Source: Saprospiraceae bacterium
GTDB lineage: Bacteria; Bacteroidota; Bacteroidia; Chitinophagales; Saprospiraceae
Direction of reading: 5' to 3'
Assembly: GCA_016713025.1 (NCBI GenBank)
Contig: JADJPZ010000004.1
Span: 2,170,001 to 2,234,000, forward strand
DNA length: 64,000 bases
Positions 57,301 to 64,000 of the stretch are shown in pieces (position 1 is the stretch's first letter; every line of letters begins with the position of its first letter). Below the pieces are notes generated by a model. That model did not search any database, was not told the origin of the DNA, and saw nothing but the letters and a program-made list of their open reading frames with translations. The position numbers and the translations under genes are program-made.

Positions 57301-57555
57301 AAAAAGATTGGGTTTGCCCGCAACTCCTGCGACGGCACATGATCTCCCTCCTCTGAATGGCCCCAGATGTCGCCATTCCATCGAGCCTAAAAGCGCAGAG
57401 TCAGGGCCTGCATGAATTACAGAATTTGATGAAACGATAGTATTGTCTTGTTTTTTATTAGTTGTAGATTTCTTTTGTGCAATTAAGGTTTCTGTCCCTG
57501 TCAGCATCAAAAAAACTAATAAAAATTGGCTGAGTGAATAAAAGATAGATTTCAT
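54382..57555 (-). CDS. Sortilin-like Asp-box (BNR) propeller protein, paralogue
   Basis: The start at 57555 (MKSIFYSLSQFLLVF) gives a proper signal peptide and about 1057 residues. Eleven or so Asp-box motifs are visible, among them TYDGGRTW, SEDAGKTW, SIDGGRTW, STDSGETW, SDDGGKTW, TYDGGETW, TEDEGQTW, TQDGGQNW, TNDYGKTW and SYDDGESW. A C-terminal helical region follows (AKQFEFIKSVNDKVSEAHQA). It shares order and length with the gene at 49015-52149, including the phrase HDLWVAPENP / HHALWIHPDDP. Likely secreted or surface-bound; function unknown. Confidence 0.85.
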   Translation of the reverse strand: MKSIFYSLSQFLLVFLMLTGTETLIAQKKSTTNKKQDNTIVSSNSVIHAGPDSALLGSMEWRHLGPFRGGRSCAVAGVAGKPNLFYFGATGGGVWKTYDGGRTWENVSDGFFGGSIGSITVAPSDHNVIYVGGGEKTVRGNVSSGSGVYKSEDAGKTWVSCGLKNSRHIGRVRVHPTNHDIVYVAVMGDLFKDSDERGVYKSIDGGRTWKKTLFANAAAGAVDLCIDPSNHRIIYATTWNVRRTPYSLSSGGDGSALWKSTDSGETWTNISSAEGLPKGAWGIAGVAVAYNNNQIVYAIIENENGGVFRSDDGGKTWKKQNDDRSLRQRAWYYTRIYTDTKDDNSLYILNVDYHKSTDGGKTFKNFDAPHGDHHDLWVAPENPQRMIIGDDGGAQVTYDGGETWSTYHNQPTAQFYRVVTDNHFPYRIYVAQQDNSTLRIAHRTTGGAITEDDWEETAGGESAHIAVDPMNPDIVYGGSYDGFLTRVNHKINSVRGINVWPDNPMGHGAEGAKYRFQWNFPIFFSRHNPKRLYAASNQLHVTEDEGQTWKIVSPDLTRNEKEKLVSSGGPITKDNTSVEYYATIFAVNESPVKEGLIWAGSDDGRIHLTQDGGQNWTDVTSPLMPKYLMINSVEPSRHDPAVCYIAGTMYKSGDYMPYLYKTNDYGKTWKKIVNGIPDEYFTRVVREDETIRGLLYAGTEKGMFISYDDGESWSSFQLNLPIVPITDLALKNNNLIAATQGRSLWIIDDLTHLHQAKVKKSSAEPYLFKPMDSYRIGGGQRKGSKTEGTNHPGGVMTHFYLPSYDEKKDTVALVYLTVNGDTIRTYSTHAKEDRDKIKVKKGGNIFTWRMDYPAAKRFDGMILWWGSLNGAIAKTGEYKVALNINGKGQSQNFKIIPNPVSEGTAADIAKQFEFIKSVNDKVSEAHQAITDIRSMKAQVKSYTDKITDKDIKDYAAKMDSISSDVEKNLYQTKNKSGQDPLNFPIRLTNKLAHLNSLMGMGVNDFPPTASMYEVRDELTSLIDIELKKWYDVKGSMLAELNKMIKAKALDVIILKKE

Positions 57556-57656
57556 GTGTGGCTTAAAATACATTATTGAGTCAAATAATAAAACGCTAAA
57601 GTAAGGAGTCAACAATTATGATAATAGCATGTTGTAATATTAATATCTAAAAATTA

Positions 57657-57685
57657 TTGTATTATAAAAATTATACATACGTTTG
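57657..57685 (+). promoter_or_regulatory. Bacteroidota-type promoter
   Basis: TTG (57657-57659), 18 nt, TACGTTTG (57678-57685). It lies 30 bp before the DUF4403-like gene. Confidence 0.6.
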
Positions 57686-57715
57686 TCTCACAATAGCAGT
57701 TACTAATAAATAAAA

Positions 57716-58945
57716 ATGAAAATACACGACAGCCACATTTTTATAGATATGAAGGTATCAAAACTGGGCTTAATCAGTTTGCTTACTCAATTTTTACAAA
57801 AATGGCCCGACAGGACAATTCATATTGATGGTTATGAATTAAAAATTACAGACCCTAATCCTCAGGAATTTAAGATCTCGGTTGCTGAAAGAACAATCAA
57901 AGCTGGTATTCCGGTAGATTTCGATTTCCTGAAAAAAGCAGGGTTATTTAGCATTGAAGGAGAAGGTCATATTTTTGCGGAATTGGATATTGATTTTGAC
58001 ATTTTACCGGACTTTACTATTCGTACAGACACAAAACTCATTGGACACAAGTGGAAAGAGGGCCCTGTATTAAAAATAGGAGTACTTGACATCCCTATAG
58101 AAACTCTGAGCAATTGTATCATACATTACATGAAAGAAAAATTGCTTGATAAGCTAGATGCTTTTCTGGTTGAAAATATCGATGTTACAAAATTGATCAC
58201 TGATCAAGTAAGATCTTACGGGTACAACTATTGCATTTCTAAAAAACCACCTTTATATTTTAATCTTACAATTGATCAAATATTGGGTGGAAAAATCAAA
58301 GAAGACTCCGATGATCTGCATATAGATATATGGATAGATCTGACCGCCAGAATTTCTGACTCGCATCAACAATTTGAACCTGTGATCAAACCTCATTTCT
58401 CATGGATTGTAGATCTCCCGCACACTCACAGTCTGAATGGAGATATAGTATTGTCTTACTATGGGCTTTCCAAAATGATTATGGAATCTTTGAATGGCTC
58501 AGACATCGGCGGCAAAACATTTGACACAGAAAGTATTAATATAAGAAATACTTCGTTTATGGAGATCACTGCTATCATACGTGAGCCGGTCAAAGGTACC
58601 ATTATTATCACAGGACACCCATATCTTGATAAGTCGGATAGTAAAATTCATGTTGATAACCTCAAAGTTGACATCGAAGCAAAAAATTTAATTTACAAAT
58701 TATCGTCGCCGATAATTGAAAAAATTGTTTTCAATAAACTGGAAGCATTGTTTCCTTATGATATCGCATCGTTTTTCTTAAAGTATTTCGAAAATATACC
58801 TGCATTTACATTTTTTGACGAACGTGTTTCATTAAAACCTGAAATAGAAAGTACTCAATTGAGTGATGTAATTTTTGAAGAGCAGCAAATAATAATCACC
58901 ATACAATTAGAAAACGCTGAAATAGGTGTTGTTTTAAGTAGCTAA
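57716..58945 (+). CDS. DUF4403-like protein
   Basis: A 409-residue protein without a signal peptide. It has long alternating beta strands and two similar halves, each with a lipid-binding-like start (FIDMKVSKLGLISLL, then LVLEFILIL-like hydrophobic strands) and repeated phrases such as IDGYELKITDPNPQEFKIS and LNGDIVLSYYGLSK. This resembles DUF4403, thought to be a lipid-binding TULIP-like fold, but the match is by eye. It has its own promoter and stands between the two large transcription blocks. Confidence 0.5.
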   Translation: MKIHDSHIFIDMKVSKLGLISLLTQFLQKWPDRTIHIDGYELKITDPNPQEFKISVAERTIKAGIPVDFDFLKKAGLFSIEGEGHIFAELDIDFDILPDFTIRTDTKLIGHKWKEGPVLKIGVLDIPIETLSNCIIHYMKEKLLDKLDAFLVENIDVTKLITDQVRSYGYNYCISKKPPLYFNLTIDQILGGKIKEDSDDLHIDIWIDLTARISDSHQQFEPVIKPHFSWIVDLPHTHSLNGDIVLSYYGLSKMIMESLNGSDIGGKTFDTESINIRNTSFMEITAIIREPVKGTIIITGHPYLDKSDSKIHVDNLKVDIEAKNLIYKLSSPIIEKIVFNKLEALFPYDIASFFLKYFENIPAFTFFDERVSLKPEIESTQLSDVIFEEQQIIITIQLENAEIGVVLSS

Positions 58946-59099
58946 TGAAGTCAGCCACAATTTTTTATAATTTGTGACAGATGTGCTTACATCGCTTTGT
59001 CTGGCATATCATTTATAAAAAACTACTCTAATTTTTCACTCTAAATACAGAACAAATTCCTTATCATTGCCGTTCACTTTAAAAAAAATAAATATCATC

Positions 59100-59429
59100 A
59101 TGAGTTATTTTAATCAGGAAGACCTAAAAAAGTTTGGAAACATTGTTGATCTGCAACCCGAAATGGGTAAAAAATTTTTTGAATGGTATGGAGAAGTATT
59201 TAAGGAAGGCGCTCTGACAGTTAGGGAAAAAAATTTGATAGCTCTTGCCGTTGCGCATACGGTGCAATGTCCTTATTGTATGGATGCGTACACACAAGGA
59301 TGTCTCTCCGAAGGGGCTGATGAAGAGCAGATGATGGAAGCGGTACATGTAGCCGCAGCGATAAAAGGAGGAGCGACTTTAGTCAATGCCGTCCCTATGA
59401 TGAATACTATCAAGGCAAAGCTGATGTAA
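59100..59429 (+). CDS. AhpD-like (carboxymuconolactone decarboxylase) protein of the arsenosugar locus
   Basis: Taking the ATG at 59100 (MSYFNQEDLKKFG), the product has 109 residues; an upstream ATG at 59067 adds eleven residues and seems less likely. It is an AhpD-like helical protein with the redox pair CPYC in VQCPYCMDAYTQG. Its partner 150 bp downstream is ArsS, and this pair is a known arsenosugar biosynthesis arrangement (peroxidase-like protein plus radical SAM). Role: probably redox support for the radical SAM step. Confidence 0.85.
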   Translation: MSYFNQEDLKKFGNIVDLQPEMGKKFFEWYGEVFKEGALTVREKNLIALAVAHTVQCPYCMDAYTQGCLSEGADEEQMMEAVHVAAAIKGGATLVNAVPMMNTIKAKLM

Positions 59430-59581
59430 TAATCTTACTTCATAGTCGTAGCAATAACAAAAAAACAAGACAAAATCAGAGCAAGCTATTAAAGCTGTTT
59501 TCAGGTGATATACCAACTGAACATAGTTATGTTTGGTTTGTTAGTCCAAAATCAAACAATTAATCAGTCAATCTCTATTTT

Positions 59582-60637
59582 ATGGGGGTAAAACAACGAT
59601 CAAAGTCACTGAGTGTGACCCACAACAAACTGTCAGATACCTTCTTTCAGCTCAAGGTGTTGAATGGTGACGAAATCATGCATGATCATTTTGAACCATT
59701 TGCCAATAAAGTCGGGGCTCCTCTGCAACCTGTCAAACCGGAAATCTTTCAGGTCAACATAGGCAAACTGTGCAATCAAACCTGTGCACACTGTCATGTA
59801 GATGCCGGGCCGGATAAAAAAGTGGAGAATATGGATAAAGCAACACTCGAAAAATGCCTTGAAATATTGTCCAATCATGATATTACTACCGTGGACATCA
59901 CTGGCGGAGCGCCTGAGATGAACCCTCACTTTCGCTGGTTTGTAGAAGAATGCCGTAAATTGGGCAAAAAAGTGATGAACAGGTGCAACCTAACGATCAT
60001 CATGGCCAATCCTTCTTATCATGATTTACCGGAATTTTTTGCAAGGAATCAGGTAGAGGTGATTTCGTCGTTACCTTATTTCACCAAGTCAAGGACAGAC
60101 AGTCAGAGAGGGGACGGAGTTTTTGAAGATAGTATAGAAGCACTTAAACGATTGAACGCTGTCGGCTATGGGATAGAAGGTTCCGGACTGATGCTTGATC
60201 TGGTATACAATCCGTCAGGTGCATTTTTACCCGGTCATCAGACTTCTTTGGAGCATGAGTTCAAACTTCAATTGAAACGTAGGTATGATATCTCCTTCAA
60301 TAAACTGTTTGTGATCACCAATCTGCCCATCAGCCGGTTTCTCGACTATCTCATCGAATCCGGCAATTACACAGAATATATGACATCACTGGTCGAAGCT
60401 TTCAACCCCTCTACCGTTTCAGGCCTGATGTGCAGATATACCCTTTCGGTGAGCTGGGACGGATATATCTATGATTGCGATTTTAATCAGATGCTAGATT
60501 TGAAAGTAGATTCGTCATCCAGACATATCAATGATTTCGACCTGAACAGCCTGATGCAGCGCAACATTGTACTCAACCAACATTGTTATGGATGTACAGC
60601 AGGAGCCGGAAGCAGCTGTGGTGGTGAAATTGCCTGA
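59582..60637 (+). CDS. arsS: Arsenosugar biosynthesis radical SAM protein ArsS
   Basis: A 351-residue radical SAM enzyme. The iron-sulfur motif CxxxCxxC is CNQTCAHC, in IGKLCNQTCAHCHVDAGP. DITGGAPEMNPHFRWFV follows, and the C-terminal SPASM-like cysteines are in CDFNQ and HCYGCTAGAGSSCGG. This matches ArsS, which transfers the adenosyl group to dimethylarsinous acid. No arsM methyltransferase is in the window, so that gene must lie elsewhere or the role differs. Confidence 0.88.
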   Translation: MGVKQRSKSLSVTHNKLSDTFFQLKVLNGDEIMHDHFEPFANKVGAPLQPVKPEIFQVNIGKLCNQTCAHCHVDAGPDKKVENMDKATLEKCLEILSNHDITTVDITGGAPEMNPHFRWFVEECRKLGKKVMNRCNLTIIMANPSYHDLPEFFARNQVEVISSLPYFTKSRTDSQRGDGVFEDSIEALKRLNAVGYGIEGSGLMLDLVYNPSGAFLPGHQTSLEHEFKLQLKRRYDISFNKLFVITNLPISRFLDYLIESGNYTEYMTSLVEAFNPSTVSGLMCRYTLSVSWDGYIYDCDFNQMLDLKVDSSSRHINDFDLNSLMQRNIVLNQHCYGCTAGAGSSCGGEIA

Positions 60638-60667
60638 AATTATGATTGAGATTTTTTTGATTTTATT

Positions 60668-60696
60668 TTGATCAAAATTAAAATATCGTACATTTG
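60668..60696 (+). promoter_or_regulatory. Bacteroidota-type promoter
   Basis: TTG (60668-60670), 18 nt, TACATTTG (60689-60696), 16 bp before the ATG of the YwaF-like gene. Confidence 0.6.
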
Positions 60697-60712
60697 TCTT
60701 GTATAAATCGTC

Positions 60713-61474
60713 ATGATGCTGGACCTTTTCTTAAAAGATAATGGCAATTTTATTAATTACAGGGTGGAGCATGCCATATGCTTTGTTGCATGTATAGCAC
60801 TAATAGTTTTTATACCATTTTGGGCCAAAAAATATTGGAATACATCTCAGCAGCAATTATTTATAACACTTATTTGTGTTGCCGGAGCGTTTACACAATT
60901 ATTTAAAGTATTATACAGATACTATGCCGGTGTTTTTGACCAAACAACTGATGTACCTTTGCATCTTTGCAATATCATGACCCTGGTCATGCCATTCATT
61001 ATGTGGTTTAAATGGCGTAAACTCTGGGGAATCACATTTTTTCTTATCATAGCCGGATGTGCACAATCTATATTCACACCGACGCTGACCGAATCTTTGC
61101 CGCACTACGAAGCTATCAGATATTGGCTTGTTCATGCCGTGATCATTCTGGGAGCTTTTTATGGCTGGTATGTGTATGGTTACATACCTACCGTGAGTGA
61201 TGCTATCAGGTCCGCAGTGGGTATCAATTTGCTTGCCGCTGTATTATACCCGATCAATGTTATGCTGGGAGCCAACTACATGTACCTCAATGCAAAACCA
61301 CCCGGAGCTACTTTCTACGATTTATTGGGACCTTGGCCTGATTACATCCTGATGCTGGAGTTTATCCTTATTTTGTTTTTTGGAATGATTTTAATTCCTT
61401 TTCATTGGGAAAAGATTAAACCTTCATTAGTAAACATACGGATTCCAGGTCTCGGTCAAAAAGATGAGCACTGA
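60713..61474 (+). CDS. TIGR02206 (YwaF-like) membrane protein
   Basis: A 253-residue protein with about seven helices. VPLHLCNIMTLVMPFI and GANYMYLNAKPPGATFYDLLGPWPDY are the family signatures. Function unknown. It has its own promoter directly after arsS. ATG codons at 60713 and 60716 are both possible starts. Confidence 0.85.
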   Translation: MMLDLFLKDNGNFINYRVEHAICFVACIALIVFIPFWAKKYWNTSQQQLFITLICVAGAFTQLFKVLYRYYAGVFDQTTDVPLHLCNIMTLVMPFIMWFKWRKLWGITFFLIIAGCAQSIFTPTLTESLPHYEAIRYWLVHAVIILGAFYGWYVYGYIPTVSDAIRSAVGINLLAAVLYPINVMLGANYMYLNAKPPGATFYDLLGPWPDYILMLEFILILFFGMILIPFHWEKIKPSLVNIRIPGLGQKDEH

Positions 61475-61513
61475 AAGTTTCAAATATCACTTACTTCTCT
61501 ACAAACATCACCG

Positions 61514-62041
61514 ATGAAATTTTCAATCCAACCCAATTTAAAAAATGCAAAAGCTACTTTAAGACCATTGGAAGAAGATGATTTTGAAGCGCTTTATCAG
61601 ACTGCATCAGACCCCCTTATCTGGTCACAACATCCCAATAAAACCCGGTATCAACGTGATGTATTTAAGGTTTTTTTTGAAGGTGCTATGAAAAGCAAAG
61701 GTGCTTTCATCATCAAAGATGCACATACACATGAAATAGCAGGTAGTACAAGATATTACGACTATGATCCTGTCAAAAAATTGATACTGATAGGTTATAC
61801 CTTTTATGCCACAAAATATTGGGGTACCGGATTGAATCTATCTGTCAAAAAGACAATGCTGGATTATATTTTTCAGTTTGTAAACATAGTTCACTTCCAT
61901 ATAGGAGCCAATAATGTACGCTCTCAAATAGCCATAACAAAATTGGGTGCAAAAAAAATCGGGGAAATTAATGTTGCCTATTTTGGTGAGACGCCTGCAA
62001 TCAACAATATATACCAAATAGAAAAAGGTGAATGGAAATAA
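61514..62041 (+). CDS. GNAT-family N-acetyltransferase
   Basis: A 175-residue GNAT protein. Signs are ATLRPLEEDDFEALYQTASDP at the start, then the acetyl-CoA loop YWGTGLNLSVKKTML and RSQIAITKLGAKKIGE near the end. Acceptor unknown; relatives acetylate protein N-termini, spermidine or antibiotics. It is probably separate from the membrane gene upstream (40-bp gap). Confidence 0.85.
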   Translation: MKFSIQPNLKNAKATLRPLEEDDFEALYQTASDPLIWSQHPNKTRYQRDVFKVFFEGAMKSKGAFIIKDAHTHEIAGSTRYYDYDPVKKLILIGYTFYATKYWGTGLNLSVKKTMLDYIFQFVNIVHFHIGANNVRSQIAITKLGAKKIGEINVAYFGETPAINNIYQIEKGEWK

Positions 62042-62198
62042 AAAATTTTGGATGAGATATGATTATGAAAAGATATCATCCTTATCCCACATAAATTACC
62101 TTTTTAATTTTATAATGAGCGTTATATAAAAATAGAGAAGTTTATAAATATTTCTACTTATCTTTGCTGCAACAATTTACATATACAGATAAACCATT

Positions 62199-64000
62199 AT
62201 GTCAAAGAAGAGAGTCAGGCAGGCTTCCCAACAAACCGCACCAAACAAACCAAAACAAAAGGAGTTATCAGTTGTATCATCGACACAAAATTCCTTTTCT
62301 TCATGGTGGCCGGCATTGATAGCAATTGTGATCACATTTTTATGTTTCTCCACAGCCATCAATAATGAATTTGTCAACTGGGATGATGACAGAAACTTTT
62401 ATGAAAATCCACTCATTCAAAATATCAATAAAGAAAACTTTTGGGATAATACAAAACAGATATTTACTTCTGACGTCATAGGCAACTATAATCCATTGAC
62501 AATCTGGACATTTGCATTAGAGAAAATTTATTTGGGGTTTGAAAAGACCCACCTCTGGCATCTGAATAATGTACTCCTGCACCTACTTTGTGTGTTTTTG
62601 GTATTCAGAATTTCAACTTTTCTGGGTATTGGCTGGCGTGGAGCGTTTTTCATAGCTTTATTGTTTGGCATTCATCCTTTGCGGGTTGAGTCTGTAGCCT
62701 GGGTGACTGAGCGCAAAGATGTTTTGTTTGGCGCATTTTATTTTGGTGCATTACTCCAATATGTAAAATACAAGCATGATGCATCATCTGTTAGGTGGGT
62801 ATGGATTACCATATTTTTTATACTATCACTTTTTTCAAAGATTCAGGCCGTATCACTCCCATTGAGTTTGCTGGCAGTAGATTATTATCTGGATCAGAAG
62901 TTCTCATTTAAGGCGATATTCAATAAGATTCCATTTTTTCTGATGTCTCTGGGATTTGGCATTCTGGGCATCCTGATGCTGAAAGAGCAAGGATCTTTGG
63001 CTACCGTTGAAGATAATACTGATTTTAATTTTATTCAGAGGCTTTTTGTTGGATCATATAGCTTTGTAATATATCTGATCAAGCTTGTTTTACCATTCAG
63101 AATGTCTCCGTTATATCCATATCCCAATTATTTTCCATGGTATTTTTACCCAAGCATGCTGATAGCACCCTTGACCTTATATGTACTTTACAAAAGCCAT
63201 ATGAGTGGAAAAAAGGCCATATTTTTTGGTATAATATTTTTTATTGTCAACATCATATTTCTTCTTCAGATTCTTGGTGCCGGCCAGGGATTTATAGCAG
63301 ACCGGTTTACATACATTGCATATTTTGGATTGTTTTTCACTGCAGGGTATTATTTTGACAAATGGACTTCACCAGGTTCAAACCACTCCGCTTATGCTTA
63401 TGGACTCGCCGGTATATTTATGTTGGCATTTGCTTTCATGACATTTCAGCAAAATAAAGTATGGAAAAACAGTGCTACCCTTTGGACACATGTTTTGAAG
63501 TATTATCAGGCCACTACCCTACCATATGGCAACAGAGCCAATTACTACAGAGATAAAAAAATGTTTCGTGAAGCCCTCACAGATTATAATGCAACCATCA
63601 GCATGAAAGACAATCAGCCTCAGGCATACAACAGTCGGGCCAGATTGTTTTTTGAAATTGCAAAGGGCCCTGATACACTGCTATTGGCTTTGAATGATTA
63701 CACTAAAGCCATAAGTTATGACAGTACCGATGGTGAGTTTTGGGTCAACAGAGGAGCCACTTATGCCAGACTCGGCAATATTGAAAAAGCAATAGAAGAT
63801 CTGAATAAAGGTCTCAAACTAAAGCCTGACCATGCTGTGGGATATCTCAATCGCTCCATCATGTATCACAATATCAACAGAACTGATCTCGCACTGGCTG
63901 ATATTGAGTCCTATCTCAAACTCAATCCATACAATGCTGACCTTTGGTTCGAAAAAGGACGTGCTTTGAGATTGTTAAACAGACCACAGGATGCAATATC
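62199..64000 (+). CDS. TMTC-like membrane protein with TPR repeats (runs off the window)
   Basis: The frame opens at 62199 (MSKKRVRQASQQTAPNK) and stays open to the window edge, about 600 codons. After a basic N-terminus it has about ten membrane helices, with FVNWDDDRNFYENPLIQN, GIHPLRVESVAWVTERKDVL and ADRFTYIAYFG, the marks of the TMTC / DUF1736 family of membrane glycosyltransferases. From about residue 435 TPR motifs begin (QAYNSRARLFFEIA, EFWVNRGATYARLGN, LWFEKGRALRLLNRP). It probably transfers a lipid-linked sugar to exported proteins. A TATCTTTG box (62159-62166) lies upstream. Confidence 0.85.
   Translation, partial: MSKKRVRQASQQTAPNKPKQKELSVVSSTQNSFSSWWPALIAIVITFLCFSTAINNEFVNWDDDRNFYENPLIQNINKENFWDNTKQIFTSDVIGNYNPLTIWTFALEKIYLGFEKTHLWHLNNVLLHLLCVFLVFRISTFLGIGWRGAFFIALLFGIHPLRVESVAWVTERKDVLFGAFYFGALLQYVKYKHDASSVRWVWITIFFILSLFSKIQAVSLPLSLLAVDYYLDQKFSFKAIFNKIPFFLMSLGFGILGILMLKEQGSLATVEDNTDFNFIQRLFVGSYSFVIYLIKLVLPFRMSPLYPYPNYFPWYFYPSMLIAPLTLYVLYKSHMSGKKAIFFGIIFFIVNIIFLLQILGAGQGFIADRFTYIAYFGLFFTAGYYFDKWTSPGSNHSAYAYGLAGIFMLAFAFMTFQQNKVWKNSATLWTHVLKYYQATTLPYGNRANYYRDKKMFREALTDYNATISMKDNQPQAYNSRARLFFEIAKGPDTLLLALNDYTKAISYDSTDGEFWVNRGATYARLGNIEKAIEDLNKGLKLKPDHAVGYLNRSIMYHNINRTDLALADIESYLKLNPYNADLWFEKGRALRLLNRPQDAI

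Overview
The window comes from a member of the Bacteroidota, most likely Saprospiria (Saprospiraceae-like). It is AT-rich and carries type IX secretion (T9SS) genes: a PorP/SprF barrel protein, a type B sorting domain and a type A sorting domain. It has the conserved ftsX / DUF3098 / uppP / truB neighbourhood, a LuxC-like acyl-CoA reductase, very large HYR and Asp-box secreted proteins, and several Bacteroidota-type promoters (TTG, about 18-20 nt, TAnnTTTG). No rRNA, tRNA, CRISPR array, phage module or full-length transposase was seen.

Layout. 0-4 kb: the end of an UMF1-type transporter, a lipoprotein, and an ECF sigma factor with a membrane HEAT-repeat partner and a DUF4097-like protein. 4-9.2 kb: plus-strand genes starting with a membrane-bound LytTR regulator, then a barrel-like protein, a serine hydrolase, DUF6157, DUF1761, a VOC protein and an SDR. 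9.5-12.7 kb: a PiT-PhoU fusion and a small lipoprotein. 13.3-20.5 kb: a T9SS module of PorP/SprF, an OmpA-family TPR/PD40 protein (frameshifted) and a 1204-residue type B substrate. 20.5-28 kb: SemiSWEET-like protein, a MITE with perfect ends, a D-aminoacylase, a GH92 mannosidase broken by an in-frame TAG, a DUF5916 protein with three lesions, and the tail of a methylase-like gene. 28-45.6 kb: mostly minus-strand housekeeping genes (sterol desaturase family, acyl-CoA reductase, uvrA with a frameshift, purine nucleoside phosphorylase, prmA, folD, truB, uppP, DUF3098) around a roughly 2000-residue secreted HYR / C-type lectin / dockerin protein. 46.4-62 kb: a haem-motif FG-GAP protein wedged between DUF3098 and ftsX, two large Asp-box propeller proteins flanking a di-haem peroxidase and a DinB-like protein, a DUF4403-like protein, the arsenosugar pair (AhpD-like plus ArsS), a YwaF-like membrane protein and a GNAT. 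The window ends inside a TMTC-like membrane/TPR protein.

The most unusual content lies between the genes. Three unrelated families of small non-coding elements can be defined by hand: (R1) a 102-bp element with perfect 17-bp terminal inverted repeats and a perfect 10-bp target duplication; (R2) two copies of a 176-240-bp element in opposite orientation, with ACCTAAA...TTTAGGT ends and 3-bp duplications, one of which supplies the stop codon of truB; (R3) three copies of a roughly 180-270-bp element with a loopless central palindrome that covaries between copies, one copy interrupted by a further small hairpin insertion. Four large genes are broken by seven lesions in total. Three one-base losses sit in short homopolymers, which could be sequencing error or real; four premature stops are substitution-type or need one, and concentrate at 24-27 kb, suggesting real decay there.
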